A stretch of 64,000 bases of DNA from Planctomycetota bacterium (GTDB taxonomy: Bacteria; Planctomycetota; Phycisphaerae; Phycisphaerales; SM1A02), in NCBI GenBank assembly GCA_021414025.1, contig JAIOPG010000007.1:118008-182007 (forward strand), given 5' to 3'. The position numbers and the translations under genes are program-made. Below the pieces are notes generated by a model that was not told the DNA's origin, ran no database searches, and saw only the letters and a program-made list of their open reading frames with translations. How positions within the stretch are numbered: the stretch's first letter is position 1; every line of letters starts with the position of its first letter. Positions 55,212 through 64,000 of the stretch are shown in pieces.

Positions 55212-57389
55212 ATGAAGCCGGTCGCCATCATGAGGATCGCGGCGCAAGGCGCGCTGGGAACCACCGTGGCGGAGATGGTCGCGGCGCTGCGTGCCGGCGA
55301 GTGCGGCATCCGCGTGCCGTTGCACCTGGAGCAGACTCCGAAATTCGCCGCCGGCGCCGGCGAGATTCCCAACTCGACGTCGTGCATGGGATCCTGGCGC
55401 GCCGAGCTGCTGCTGCGCCGGACGCTGGCGGAACTGCTCTCGCCGAAGGAGCATGATGCGATCGCGAAGGCGCCCGACCGCTGGGGCATGGTGCTGGGCA
55501 CCACCCTCGCCGGCATGCGCCATGGCGGCGAAGGCCTGCGCCTGGAGCACGCCGGGCGCGCCGCCGAGTCGGATGAGCACTACGGGCACACCACCGCGTC
55601 GTCGGTCCTGGGCCACGCCATCCAGGATCTCGGCCTGACCGGCCCCACCATCACCGTCTCCTGCGCCTGCGCTTCGGGTCTTTCGGCGATCTCGCATGCC
55701 TGCGCATTGCTGGAGGCGGGCGAGATCGACTGGGCGATCGCCGGCGGCTACGACCCGATCTCGGAGTTCCCCTACGGCGGATTCGCGGCGTTGCAGCTGG
55801 TCGCGGCGGACGCGCTGAGTCCCTTCAGCCCCGACCGCGCCGGGATGAAAGTTGGCGAGGGCGTCGCGCTGATGGTGCTTCGACGCGGCGAGGATGCGTT
55901 GCGGGATCGCTCCGACACGATCATCGGATTCATTGCCGCCGCAGCCGAGAGCAGCGACGCCCACCATCTCACGCATCCCCATCCCCAGGGCATCGGCGCC
56001 GCCGCGGCTTTGGCGCGGGTCGCGGACTCAAACCCGCCGCCACAACTTCTCGTCGCCCACGGCACCGGCACCATGGCCAACGACGCCACCGAGTACGAGG
56101 CCTATCGCGCAGCCTTCGGATCGAGCCTGCCGCGCATCCCCGTGGTCGCGCTCAAGAGCCGGCTGGGGCATCCGCTGGGCGCGGCGGGCGCGCTGGAGCT
56201 GGTCGCGGCTCTGGGCTGCGCGGAGGCGGGTTTCACTCCGACCACGGCGGGTCGCGGGCGCGACGCGACTGCATTTCCGGATCTCCAGTTGCTTCAGGGA
56301 GCCGTTCGTGCCGGCGCTCCCGCCGACCTGATCGCTCTTTCGGCTGGATTTGGCGGGGCGAACGCGGCCTTGCGCGTCGTTCGGGGAGCCAACCCTCCGC
56401 AAGTCCGCGTGAATGCAGTGCGAGAATCGGAAGCGCGCGGCCGTCCGGAGATCTGCATCACCGCGGTCGGCGCCGTTTCACCCGCGGGCCGGGGCATTGA
56501 TGCGTTGGTGGCTCATGCGCGCGAAGGATGTCCGTGGGGTCACCTCTCCGAGGAGGTGCTGACTCCGCTGCTGGACCGGGCCAAGACCCGCCGATTCGCT
56601 TCGATGCCGCGAATCATGATCGCCGCGCTGCGCGACTTGGTGGAAAGCGGCGGCATCACGCCAGAGGAGCTTCGCGACACGCCGCTCATCGCGGCCAACT
56701 GGACCGGCACTCCGGCATTCCTGAACGAGTACTACCGCGACCTGGTCCGATCGGGGATCGACCTCGCCAACCCGATGCTCTTCGCCGAGAGCGTTCCCAA
56801 CGTCGGCAGCGCCCATTGCTCGATCGCCATGGGAATCCGCGCCGCCAGCCTGAGCGTGATCGGACGGCGAACGGCGGCGGTCGAGGCGGTCGCGCTGGCC
56901 TCGGCCAAGATCCGAACCCGCGCCTGGCCGCGGGCGATCGTGGTCGCCGCCGAGGAGGCGCATCCCCTGACCGAGCGGTTGATGTCCCTGTGCGCCGGCG
57001 AGCCCGTTCCGCTGCGCTCTTCCGGCATCGCCATCTTGATTGAGCCCGCATCCGCCGTTGCGACCCCGAGAGGCCGCAAGACGATTGCCCTGCATCGATG
57101 CGTCGGCCGAACCTCGGCGCTGAACATTGCCAAGGCGGAATCCTCGATGCGGGAGGCACTCGATCCGCGGCATAGATGCGGCGCGTGGTTCACCAGTCAA
57201 TCCCCGCTGGATCGCGGCATCGCATCCAGCGATCGCGCCGCGACACGACTTTCGATCGCCGAGTTCGGCGCCGCATCCGCCCTGGCGTCGCTGTATGTCG
57301 GCAACGCACTGCGATCGACTCGCGACGAACCCTACTCCATCCTTGTATCCGACCCGCATGGCGCCTGCTGGAGCATGACCGCGCAGTAG
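55212..57389 (+). CDS. Fused ketosynthase and chain-length-factor-like protein
   Basis: 725 residues from ATG 55212, 13 bases after the previous stop. First half (1-400) is a complete ketosynthase: VSCACASG with catalytic Cys153, VAHGTGTM and ALKSRLGHPLGAAG supply the two histidines. The second half (about 420-725) begins CITAVGAVSPAGRG, a KS-like start, but the Cys position reads NVGSAHCSIAMG with no clear catalytic cysteine, as in chain-length factors. Two separate proteins (KS and CLF) in typical clusters appear fused here. Confidence 0.75.
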   Translation: MKPVAIMRIAAQGALGTTVAEMVAALRAGECGIRVPLHLEQTPKFAAGAGEIPNSTSCMGSWRAELLLRRTLAELLSPKEHDAIAKAPDRWGMVLGTTLAGMRHGGEGLRLEHAGRAAESDEHYGHTTASSVLGHAIQDLGLTGPTITVSCACASGLSAISHACALLEAGEIDWAIAGGYDPISEFPYGGFAALQLVAADALSPFSPDRAGMKVGEGVALMVLRRGEDALRDRSDTIIGFIAAAAESSDAHHLTHPHPQGIGAAAALARVADSNPPPQLLVAHGTGTMANDATEYEAYRAAFGSSLPRIPVVALKSRLGHPLGAAGALELVAALGCAEAGFTPTTAGRGRDATAFPDLQLLQGAVRAGAPADLIALSAGFGGANAALRVVRGANPPQVRVNAVRESEARGRPEICITAVGAVSPAGRGIDALVAHAREGCPWGHLSEEVLTPLLDRAKTRRFASMPRIMIAALRDLVESGGITPEELRDTPLIAANWTGTPAFLNEYYRDLVRSGIDLANPMLFAESVPNVGSAHCSIAMGIRAASLSVIGRRTAAVEAVALASAKIRTRAWPRAIVVAAEEAHPLTERLMSLCAGEPVPLRSSGIAILIEPASAVATPRGRKTIALHRCVGRTSALNIAKAESSMREALDPRHRCGAWFTSQSPLDRGIASSDRAATRLSIAEFGAASALASLYVGNALRSTRDEPYSILVSDPHGACWSMTAQ

Positions 57390-57436
57390 CATGCACCATC
57401 GACGATTCCGCCGCTGATCCCTTCACGAGCACCTGC

Positions 57437-58273
57437 ATGGGGCCCACGACCGACACCAACTCCACCGACGCCCAGCCGCGCCTGATCAAGGCATGGGTGG
57501 CCAGCGGCGATCCGCGGCGCGACCTTCCCTCATGGACGCGCGCTTTCGACGATGGAGAGGCCACGCTTGCGTCGCGAAGCGTTCCGGCGCAGGAGCTTTT
57601 CGGCGAACGACTGGCCGAAGCCGCGCGGGACGCAATCCTCGCCGCGCTCTCGGAACTTCCCGTCGGCCCCTGCCGCATCTGGGCCTTCCTGCCGCGACCG
57701 ACCGAGCGCGACGACGATTTTCTCGAGCGCTACATGCGCTTCAACGAGGGACGGACCAACGCATACCGCTCGCTCAGCGATCAATTGACTGCCGTGCCCG
57801 CGGGCACCTGCGTCGGACATGCCGGCGCACTGCTGGTGATTCACGCTCTTGCCCTGCGAACTCCCTTCGTGACGGTGGAGAATCCGCGGCAGCGCCCGGC
57901 CTGGCTCTACTCGCGAAAATTCGGCCCGGTCCCGCCCGCCTTCGTGCGCGGCACGACCACCCACCGGATCCTGATGGCCTCGGGAACCGCGGCCGTCGTC
58001 GGGGAAGACACCGTTCACGACGCCTCGATTGACCTTCAATTCCAGGAGGCCATTCACAATCTGCAGTCGCTGGCGGAAGCGGCCGGCGCCGCGGGCGCCT
58101 GGCGGTCGCTCCAGATCTATGTGCGCGAGGCCGCCGATCTCGACCGCGTCCGGGAGCTGGCCGCGGCGCGTTTCGGCGGCGGCGTCGAGCGCATCCTGCA
58201 GGCGCCGCTCTGCCGCGGCGAGCTGCTGGTGGAAATCGAGGGAATCTGCGATGTCCTCGCCGCGCACCCATGA
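57437..58273 (+). CDS. Chorismatase of the Hyg5/XanB2 type
   Basis: 278 residues from ATG 57437. RIWAFLPRPTERDDDFLERY and MRFNEGRTNAY are close to the chorismatase core ERYxxFNxGR; the C-terminal part (LIKAWV is at the start, VREAADLDRVREL near the end) has the RidA/YjgF-like fold. Hyg5/XanB2 enzymes convert chorismate to 3-hydroxybenzoate (or 4-hydroxybenzoate), the starter of xanthomonadin-type pigments. Its place after the ketosynthase strongly fits that role. Exact product cannot be read from sequence. Confidence 0.72.
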   Translation: MGPTTDTNSTDAQPRLIKAWVASGDPRRDLPSWTRAFDDGEATLASRSVPAQELFGERLAEAARDAILAALSELPVGPCRIWAFLPRPTERDDDFLERYMRFNEGRTNAYRSLSDQLTAVPAGTCVGHAGALLVIHALALRTPFVTVENPRQRPAWLYSRKFGPVPPAFVRGTTTHRILMASGTAAVVGEDTVHDASIDLQFQEAIHNLQSLAEAAGAAGAWRSLQIYVREAADLDRVRELAAARFGGGVERILQAPLCRGELLVEIEGICDVLAAHP

Positions 58274-59537
58274 TTGCTTGGTGATCGGCGCCGGCCCGGC
58301 GGGCAGCGCCGCGGCGATCGAAATGGCGCGGGCCGGACTCGATGTGCTGGTGCTTGACCGCGGCGAGTTTCCGCGCTTCCGAATCGGCGAAAGTTTCCTG
58401 CCCCGAACCAAGCGTGCCCTGCGCCGCCTCGGCGTGCTCGACAAGTGCCTGGCCCTGCCTCACGCGCGCAAGGTCGGCGTGGAGATCTCGCTGGGCGACG
58501 GGCGGCATGGGCCGCAGTACTTCTACTTCCGCGATGTCTTTGGAAGCGGCGACCGGGAGACCTTCAACATGGCGCGCATCCATCTGGACGCGATGATGAT
58601 GGAGACCGCGCGTGAGTCCGGCGCCGAGGTCCGCACCTCCTGCGCCGTGAAGGCGATCGCGCGGCTCGAAGATGGCGATGTCCAGGTCGACACCGAGCAG
58701 GGTCCCGTCAATGCCAAATGGATGATCGACGCCAGCGGACAGGCGACCGCCGTCGGGCGAGAGCGGTCGACGCGACGCTTTCATTCCTTCCTGCGCAACG
58801 TGGCCTACTTCGAGCACTTCGAGAAGGTGGTGCGGCCCAGCGGCAAGGGCGACCATTGCTTCGGCCTGGTCATCGCGGACGAGGGATGGTTCTGGATGAT
58901 TCCGCTGGATGCCACGCGGACCAGCGTGGGGTTCGTGGCGCGCGAGCAGCTGCACGCCTCGCTGGATGTTCCTGCCGACCAGCGCCTCCGCTGGGCGATC
59001 GAGCGCACGCCGATCCTGCGCGAGCGCATGGCCAATGCGGTCGGACCGGACCGCAACCGCACCATCTCCGATTTCACCTATCGCTGCGATCCCTTCGCGG
59101 GGCCGGGGCACTTCCTGATCGGCGACGCAGCGGCCTTTCTCGATCCGGTCTGGTCGACGGGCCTCACGCTGGGACTGCTCGGCGCCGAGCAAGCGGCGGC
59201 GGGCGTGGTCCGGATCATCAAGGGCGCAAGCCCGGCCGCCGAGCGTGCCCGACACAACGCCTGGACCACGCGAATCACCAACCGCGCCTTCAAGCTGGTG
59301 GAGGGCTTCTACGATCCGGGATTCCGCGACCTGCTCTTCTCGCCCAGGCGAACCCGCGGACTCGAGCGCGCCTTCATCACCCTGCTCGCCGGCGAGATCG
59401 ACGACATTCCCTTCGGCGTGGCCGCCCGCTGCCTCCTGCTGCGGACGATGTGTTCCATCCAGCGGCGCCGACCGATCGCGCCGCGAGTGCGGCCCTTCAA
59501 GCTGCGCCTGGCGGCGCCCATGGAGAGCATGGCCTGA
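58251..59537 (+). CDS. Flavin halogenase-like FAD-dependent oxidoreductase
   Basis: 428 residues, overlapping the chorismatase by 23 bases. FAD-binding GAGPAGSAAA (11-20), FRIGESFLP and the halogenase motif EGWFWMIP (W-x-W-x-I-P). The LPHARKVGVEIS segment could hold the catalytic lysine. The second FAD motif GHFLIGDAAAFLDP is present. Likely halogenates the aromatic head or oxidises the polyene; xanthomonadins carry bromine. Alternative: a non-halogenating monooxygenase/reductase of the same family. Confidence 0.72.
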   Translation: MSSPRTHDCLVIGAGPAGSAAAIEMARAGLDVLVLDRGEFPRFRIGESFLPRTKRALRRLGVLDKCLALPHARKVGVEISLGDGRHGPQYFYFRDVFGSGDRETFNMARIHLDAMMMETARESGAEVRTSCAVKAIARLEDGDVQVDTEQGPVNAKWMIDASGQATAVGRERSTRRFHSFLRNVAYFEHFEKVVRPSGKGDHCFGLVIADEGWFWMIPLDATRTSVGFVAREQLHASLDVPADQRLRWAIERTPILRERMANAVGPDRNRTISDFTYRCDPFAGPGHFLIGDAAAFLDPVWSTGLTLGLLGAEQAAAGVVRIIKGASPAAERARHNAWTTRITNRAFKLVEGFYDPGFRDLLFSPRRTRGLERAFITLLAGEIDDIPFGVAARCLLLRTMCSIQRRRPIAPRVRPFKLRLAAPMESMA

Positions 59538-61648
59538 TGCGGCTGATTCTGGAGGCGCTTGCAAGGCATGCCGCGGATCGGCCGAAGCAGATCGCGGTGG
59601 TCGATCCGGATGGAAGCGCACATTCGTGGGAGTCCATCGCCGATCGCGCACGCCGCGTCCAAACTTTTTTGGATGGACGGATGGCGCCGGGCGCGTTCGT
59701 CGCGATCTCAATCGCGTCGGGAAGCCATTTCTGGTGCGCACTCCTGGGGATCGCGGGCGCGGGGCGAGTGCCGGTGCTGGTTCCCTGCCCCCTGCCGCGC
59801 ACGATCGCCGATCGGATCGCTTCCGATCTCGGTGCGGTCGTGGTGATGGACGAAGCTCGCTGCGCATCGGCTCAATCCGAATCGGCATGTACGAAGGATT
59901 CCGCCGACCCGGCGGGCGTGGTTCTGCTTTCGTCGGGAACGACTGGACACTCCCGCTTCATCTTCCGCCCCAGCGAGGCAATCGACCGTGTCGCCACCAC
60001 CATCCTTCAGGAGGGACTCACCCGACCGGGCGATGCGTCGCCCTGCTTCATGCCCATGGCCCACGCCTATGGCTTCGAGCATGCGTGCCTCGCGCCGATC
60101 CTGGCAGGAGCGCGGATTCACGCCCACCGTGCCTTCTCCGTCAACGCAGCCTCACAGAGCCTCGCCGATGGCGCGACCACGCTGTGCCTGGTGCCGGCGA
60201 CCGCGGAGGCTCTCGCGGAGCATGCGCCGCCCGCCACCGCGCTGCGCTGCATCGTCGTCGCCGGCGCCGCTCTCACTCCCAATGTGCGCAAGAGGCTGCT
60301 GCGCGCCTTTCCCGTTGACATCGTCGATCTTTATGGAGCAAGCGAGACGGGAACCATCTGGCTTGATCGCGGCAAGGGCGGACGCATGGTGCCCGGCGTC
60401 TCGGTGCGGATCGTGGACGCAACCAACACTTCAAGGCTCGTGGACATTGCCGATGGACGCGAGGGAGAGATCGCCGTCCGCAGCGATGCGATGGGCGACG
60501 CGATCCTGGCCGAGAAGGGAAGGCGAATGCCCCTGCTTTCGGAGGGGTTTTTCCGCACCGGGGACCTGGGTCTGCGCGGTGTTGATGGAACCTTTCGCAT
60601 CACGGGTCGCGCCAAGCTCGTCTTTGATGTCGGCGGACTGAAGGTGAACCCGATCGAGGTCGAGCAGGCCGTGGAGTCCCATCCCGCCATTGCACGGGCG
60701 ATGATCCACCCGATCCGCGCCGGCGAATCGCTCAACCGCGTCGGGCTCAAGGTGGAACTGCGTCCCGGCGCCGCCGCCCCCGCGATCGAGGAGCTGCGCA
60801 GCTTCCTCGCGCCGCTCATCGCCTCGCACGCCATGCCACGATCGCTCGACATTCGGAATGAACTTCCCAAGACGGCCAGCGGCAAGGTGATGCGACTCGC
60901 GGGCACGGATCGCATCGAGCCGGTCCTGCAGCGCTTGCCGGGGCTCGAGGCGCAGGAAGACCGCGAGGCCTTCACCAAAAAACTTTTCGACGAAACCGCG
61001 TGCCGCTACGACGCCTCGAGCGCAACGCCATTCCTGGGCAGCGGACGCTGGCACCGCCGGCGCATGCTCCTGCAGTGCGGGCTTCGCGCCGGCTCCTCGC
61101 TGCTGGACGTGGGCTGCGGCACCGGGCTCTGCGCCTCAATTGCGCAAGACATTGTCGGACCCGCCGGCCGCGTGGCCGCGATCGATCCCAGCACGGGCAT
61201 GCTCGAAATGGCCCGCCGCCGCGGCGTGCGCGAAACCGTGGTCGGCCGCGCCGAGAGCCTCCCTTTCGATCGAGCCTCGTTCGATTTCATCTCGATGAGC
61301 TACATGCTGCGCCACATCGAGGACCTGCGCGTCGCCTTCGCTGAGGCGCGGCGCGTGCTGAAACCGGGAGGACGGATCCTGATCCTCGAGGTGACCCGCC
61401 CCGAGGGCCGCGCGTCGAGGGGACTCTTCGACTTCGCCATGAAGTGGTGCGCCCCCACGATCGGCGTGGTCACCAGCGGCCGCCCCTCCACGTTCCCGAT
61501 GATGCGCTACTGGGCCCAGACGATTGAGCAGGCGGTGCGCCCGCCGCGCATCATCGAAGCGCTTGAATCCTGCGGATTCATCGGCACCCGGCACATCCTG
61601 GAATTGGGCATCTTCAGCTCCTATCGAGGAGTCGCGCCGCCTGCGTGA
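59537..61648 (+). CDS. Acyl-adenylate ligase fused to a UbiE-like methyltransferase
   Basis: 703 residues; ATG 59537 overlaps the previous stop (TGATG). Residues 1-470: ANL adenylation domain, with LLSSGTTGHSRF (the P-loop-like A3), LYGASETGT (A5), GFFRTGDLG (A7) and LPKTASGKV (A10 lysine). Residues 480-703: class I methyltransferase with LLDVGCGTGLCA and a UbiE-like FDFISMSYMLRHIED. Adenylation of hydroxybenzoate and later methylation in one chain; such a fusion is unusual. The 3' end overlaps the convergent glycosyltransferase by 35 bases. Confidence 0.8.
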   Translation: MRLILEALARHAADRPKQIAVVDPDGSAHSWESIADRARRVQTFLDGRMAPGAFVAISIASGSHFWCALLGIAGAGRVPVLVPCPLPRTIADRIASDLGAVVVMDEARCASAQSESACTKDSADPAGVVLLSSGTTGHSRFIFRPSEAIDRVATTILQEGLTRPGDASPCFMPMAHAYGFEHACLAPILAGARIHAHRAFSVNAASQSLADGATTLCLVPATAEALAEHAPPATALRCIVVAGAALTPNVRKRLLRAFPVDIVDLYGASETGTIWLDRGKGGRMVPGVSVRIVDATNTSRLVDIADGREGEIAVRSDAMGDAILAEKGRRMPLLSEGFFRTGDLGLRGVDGTFRITGRAKLVFDVGGLKVNPIEVEQAVESHPAIARAMIHPIRAGESLNRVGLKVELRPGAAAPAIEELRSFLAPLIASHAMPRSLDIRNELPKTASGKVMRLAGTDRIEPVLQRLPGLEAQEDREAFTKKLFDETACRYDASSATPFLGSGRWHRRRMLLQCGLRAGSSLLDVGCGTGLCASIAQDIVGPAGRVAAIDPSTGMLEMARRRGVRETVVGRAESLPFDRASFDFISMSYMLRHIEDLRVAFAEARRVLKPGGRILILEVTRPEGRASRGLFDFAMKWCAPTIGVVTSGRPSTFPMMRYWAQTIEQAVRPPRIIEALESCGFIGTRHILELGIFSSYRGVAPPA

Positions 61649-62603
61649 GGGCGAAGGCCACCATCACGACCGAGCCGGTCAGCAGCCATGTCGGCAGCGA
61701 GCCAAAGAGCAGCGCGAAGGCGATGGCGCATCCCGCCGCCGCAGGCCAGCAGGCATGCAGCTTCCACGCGATCCACGCCGCCAGCGGCACCGCGAACCAC
61801 ATGGGAAACCAAAGCCCGCACATACCGCCAACAAAGGCCGCGCATCCAACAATCCTGCGGAAGGACATGTCGCGGCGGCGCAGCGGCTGATCCTTGCCTC
61901 GCAGCGGCATCGCCAGCACGAGGCACTCGATCATCAGCCCCGCGAAGACCGCGAGGGATTCCCCCCAATCGCGCGTCAGGCTGTAGTGCGAGACCCGGCT
62001 CTGCTTGGGCAGGTAGACCGTTGCGATGGGGCGCTCGTCGATCAGGACACCCAGCCGCGCGGCGCGAACCAGAAATTCCTCCTCCCAGGCGAAGTGACCG
62101 CTGAAGCACTCGATCTTCGCGCTGCGCGGCAGCGGATAGACGCGCATGCCGCAAACGGGATCGGACATTCCCAGTCCTGTCAGCGCGCGAATGCCCAGCG
62201 ACCAGAGGCGCCGGCCGAAGAGGCTCGTGGCGGGATAGCCGGCCATGGTCTCGTCCCGCGCGCCAAGCATCACTTGGCCGGGCTTGCATTCGGAGAGAAG
62301 CCGCACCGCGTCCGCCACCTTGTGCTGCCCATCCGCGTCGAGGGTCAGCGCGGCCTCGAAGTCGCGCCGCGCGGCCTCCTTCAGACCCTCCGCCAGCGCG
62401 GCGCCCTTTCCGCCATTGGCTTCCAGTGAAATCATCCAGCGATTCTCCCCCTTGCGGCACCATTGACCGACCCACTGGGCGCTGCCATCGGTCGAACCGT
62501 CGTCCACCACCAGGATGGGCAGCCCTGCATGTGCCAATTCGTCGAGAATTCCCGGAAGCGTCGCCAGATTCTGATAGGCCGGCACGAGGGCGACGCAACG
62601 CAT
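61614..62603 (-). CDS. Family 2 glycosyltransferase with membrane tail
   Basis: 329 residues. GT-A fold: VALVPAYQN, VVDDGSTDGSAQW and LTLDADGQH (the D-x-D metal site). Residues 240-320 hold several membrane helices. Resembles dolichyl-phosphate-mannose-synthase-type enzymes and the GT2 genes of aryl-polyene clusters. Convergent with the ligase-methyltransferase and divergent from the aminotransferase (17 bases). Confidence 0.82.
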   Translation of the reverse strand: MRCVALVPAYQNLATLPGILDELAHAGLPILVVDDGSTDGSAQWVGQWCRKGENRWMISLEANGGKGAALAEGLKEAARRDFEAALTLDADGQHKVADAVRLLSECKPGQVMLGARDETMAGYPATSLFGRRLWSLGIRALTGLGMSDPVCGMRVYPLPRSAKIECFSGHFAWEEEFLVRAARLGVLIDERPIATVYLPKQSRVSHYSLTRDWGESLAVFAGLMIECLVLAMPLRGKDQPLRRRDMSFRRIVGCAAFVGGMCGLWFPMWFAVPLAAWIAWKLHACWPAAAGCAIAFALLFGSLPTWLLTGSVVMVAFALTQAARLLDRS

Positions 62604-62620
62604 TGGACTATCTTAGAGAG

Positions 62621-64000
62621 ATGTCCGATGTGTGCAATCTGTTCCAGTCCTTGTTCGACGAAGCGCGGCGCGACGGCGACCATGCGTACGCCGAGCATGT
62701 GAACCCCCACTTCGCCAAGCTGCTGCGGACCACCGGATTCGATCGCGTCTATGTGCGCGGCGCCGGCCCGTTTCTCTATGACGAAGTTGGACACGAGTAC
62801 ATCGACTGCATCGCCGGCTTCGCGGTGCACGCGCTGGGCCGCTCGCACCCCGACGTCGTCGCGGCGCTGCAGTCGGCGCTGGCGAGCGGGCATCCGGGCT
62901 GGGTGCAATTCGAGCTGAACCCGCTGGCGGCGCTGCTGGCCAAGCGCCTCTCGGCGCGCATGCCGGGCGACCTGCGCCACGCGCTCTTCACCAGCTCCGG
63001 CACCGAGGCCGTCGAATGCGCCATCAAGCTCGCCCGGCGATTCACGGGTCGCGACGCCCTGCTCCACTGCGACAAGGCCTTCCATGGACTCACCCTGGGC
63101 GCCCTGGCCGCCAATGGAAATCCCCAGCTGCGCGAGGGCTTCGGCACGCTGGGGGAATCACAGAGCATTCCCTTTAACGATCTCGCCGCGCTGGAGCGCG
63201 CCCTGGCCTCGCGCCGCTTCGCCGCCTTCCTGATCGAGCCCGTGCAGGGCAAGACCTGCCTCACAGTGGACGATGGATACCTGGCGGAGGCGTCGCGCCT
63301 CTGCCGCGCGCATGGCACGCTGCTGGTGGTCGACGAAATCCAGACCGGCATCGGACGCACGGGAAAATTCCTCGCCATGGAGCACGATCCCGGGTGCATT
63401 CCGGACATCGTCGTGCTTTCTAAGGCGCTCTCGGGCGGATTTGTTCCCGTCGGTGCGGCACTGGTGCGCGGCGACGTCTGGCGGAGCACCTTCGACTCCA
63501 TGTCGAACTCCTTCATCCACACCTCCACCTTTCAGGGGGGCACGCTGGCGATGGTCGCCGCGCTCACCACGCTCCAGGTCCACGACCGCGAGCGCCTCTC
63601 CGAAAACGCTGACCGAATGGGGGCGAGGCTTCACGCCGGCTTCGAGGAGATCGCGCTGCGCCGCACCGCCATCTCAAGCGTGCGCGGCCGCGGCCTCATG
63701 ATCGGCGTCGGCTTGGACAAGGGATCCGTGGAGCGCGCGATCGCGGCGATCCCCGGACTCGGATCCCTGGAGAGATCGCTCTTCGGGCAGGCCTTCGCCA
63801 TGGAAATCCTCGCTCGGCATCGCGTGCTCAGCCAGGTCACCGATCATGAATCGAATGTCCTGAAGTTCACGCCGCCGCTGGTCATCGGCCCCGGCGAATG
63901 CGACCGGGTGATTTTGGCGCTGGACGAAACCCTGGCGCGGCTCTCGGGCACATCTACGCCATTTCTGCGCGGCATCACCCGGGTCCTGGGCAACCTGGTC
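62621..64000 (+). CDS. Class III aminotransferase (partial, runs off right edge)
   Basis: ATG at 62621; 460 codons remain open at the edge. PLP-dependent class III fold: LFTSSGTEAVECAIKLAR, FHGLTLGALA, LVVDEIQTGIGRTG and VVLSKALSGG, whose lysine binds PLP. Family covers acetylornithine, 4-aminobutyrate and other omega-aminotransferases. The chain already reaches typical length, and the end at LRGITRVLGNLV hints at an extension or a fusion beyond the edge. Substrate unknown. Confidence 0.85.
   Translation, partial: MSDVCNLFQSLFDEARRDGDHAYAEHVNPHFAKLLRTTGFDRVYVRGAGPFLYDEVGHEYIDCIAGFAVHALGRSHPDVVAALQSALASGHPGWVQFELNPLAALLAKRLSARMPGDLRHALFTSSGTEAVECAIKLARRFTGRDALLHCDKAFHGLTLGALAANGNPQLREGFGTLGESQSIPFNDLAALERALASRRFAAFLIEPVQGKTCLTVDDGYLAEASRLCRAHGTLLVVDEIQTGIGRTGKFLAMEHDPGCIPDIVVLSKALSGGFVPVGAALVRGDVWRSTFDSMSNSFIHTSTFQGGTLAMVAALTTLQVHDRERLSENADRMGARLHAGFEEIALRRTAISSVRGRGLMIGVGLDKGSVERAIAAIPGLGSLERSLFGQAFAMEILARHRVLSQVTDHESNVLKFTPPLVIGPGECDRVILALDETLARLSGTSTPFLRGITRVLGNLV

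Overview
The window is GC-rich bacterial chromosome that reads like a planctomycete, most likely Phycisphaerae-like. This is inferred from gene content: PEP-CTERM-type C-termini (VPAPGAA then an arginine cluster), small CPECG zinc-ribbon membrane proteins, lipoprotein and vWA genes, a YscJ/FliF-like protein, and an aryl-polyene-type pigment cluster. I recognise no rRNA, transposase or CRISPR array. One tRNA-Gly(CCC) lies at 33120-33192.

Layout. 1-15063 is mostly housekeeping: a leftward run (YscJ/FliF-like, RDD protein, lipoprotein, hypothetical), the c-di-AMP pair cdaA-cdaR, tyrS, transaldolase, pgi, a SulP transporter, a zinc-ribbon membrane protein, an MFS transporter and a membrane coiled-coil protein. 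15191-29694 holds a ten-gene GTPase system in two convergent operons whose junctions are almost all 4-base start/stop overlaps. The rightward operon encodes a Double-GTPase-1-like protein, a GAP1-N1-like protein, a membrane protein and a Gly-rich vWA lipoprotein. The leftward operon encodes a Double-GTPase-2-like zinc-ribbon protein, a GAP1-N2-like protein, a 997-residue membrane protein, a MotA/TolQ/ExbB-like protein and two MotB/TolR-like proteins. A DUF481-type outer-membrane protein and MscL follow.

31419-41654 is accessory DNA around the tRNA: an N6-adenine DNA methyltransferase on one side, and on the other a lower-GC island. The island has a seven-gene, translationally coupled leftward operon (33495-38538) and an MmeI-like restriction-modification protein. 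The operon encodes an acyl-carrier-like protein, an XRE regulator, an ImmA/IrrE-type peptidase, a divergent thymidylate-synthase-like protein, a thymidylate-kinase-like P-loop kinase, a protein resembling the helical domain of 5-hmdU DNA kinases (putative thymine-hypermodification enzyme), and a thymidylate synthase homologue with its active-site residues intact. I consider this the best candidate for an undescribed system: a regulated, chromosomal thymidine-hypermodification or nucleotide-based conflict module.

41713-52169 returns to ordinary genes (secreted proteins, a FkbM methyltransferase, an AddAB-like helicase-nuclease pair). 52331-64000 is a biosynthetic cluster: methyltransferase, DUF2141 lipoprotein, two acyltransferases, a ketosynthase fused to a chain-length-factor-like half, a chorismatase of the Hyg5/XanB2 type, a flavin halogenase-like oxidase, an acyl-adenylating enzyme fused to a methyltransferase, a family 2 glycosyltransferase and a class III aminotransferase cut by the window edge. 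Together they suggest a xanthomonadin/aryl-polyene-like membrane pigment primed by a hydroxybenzoate and possibly halogenated.
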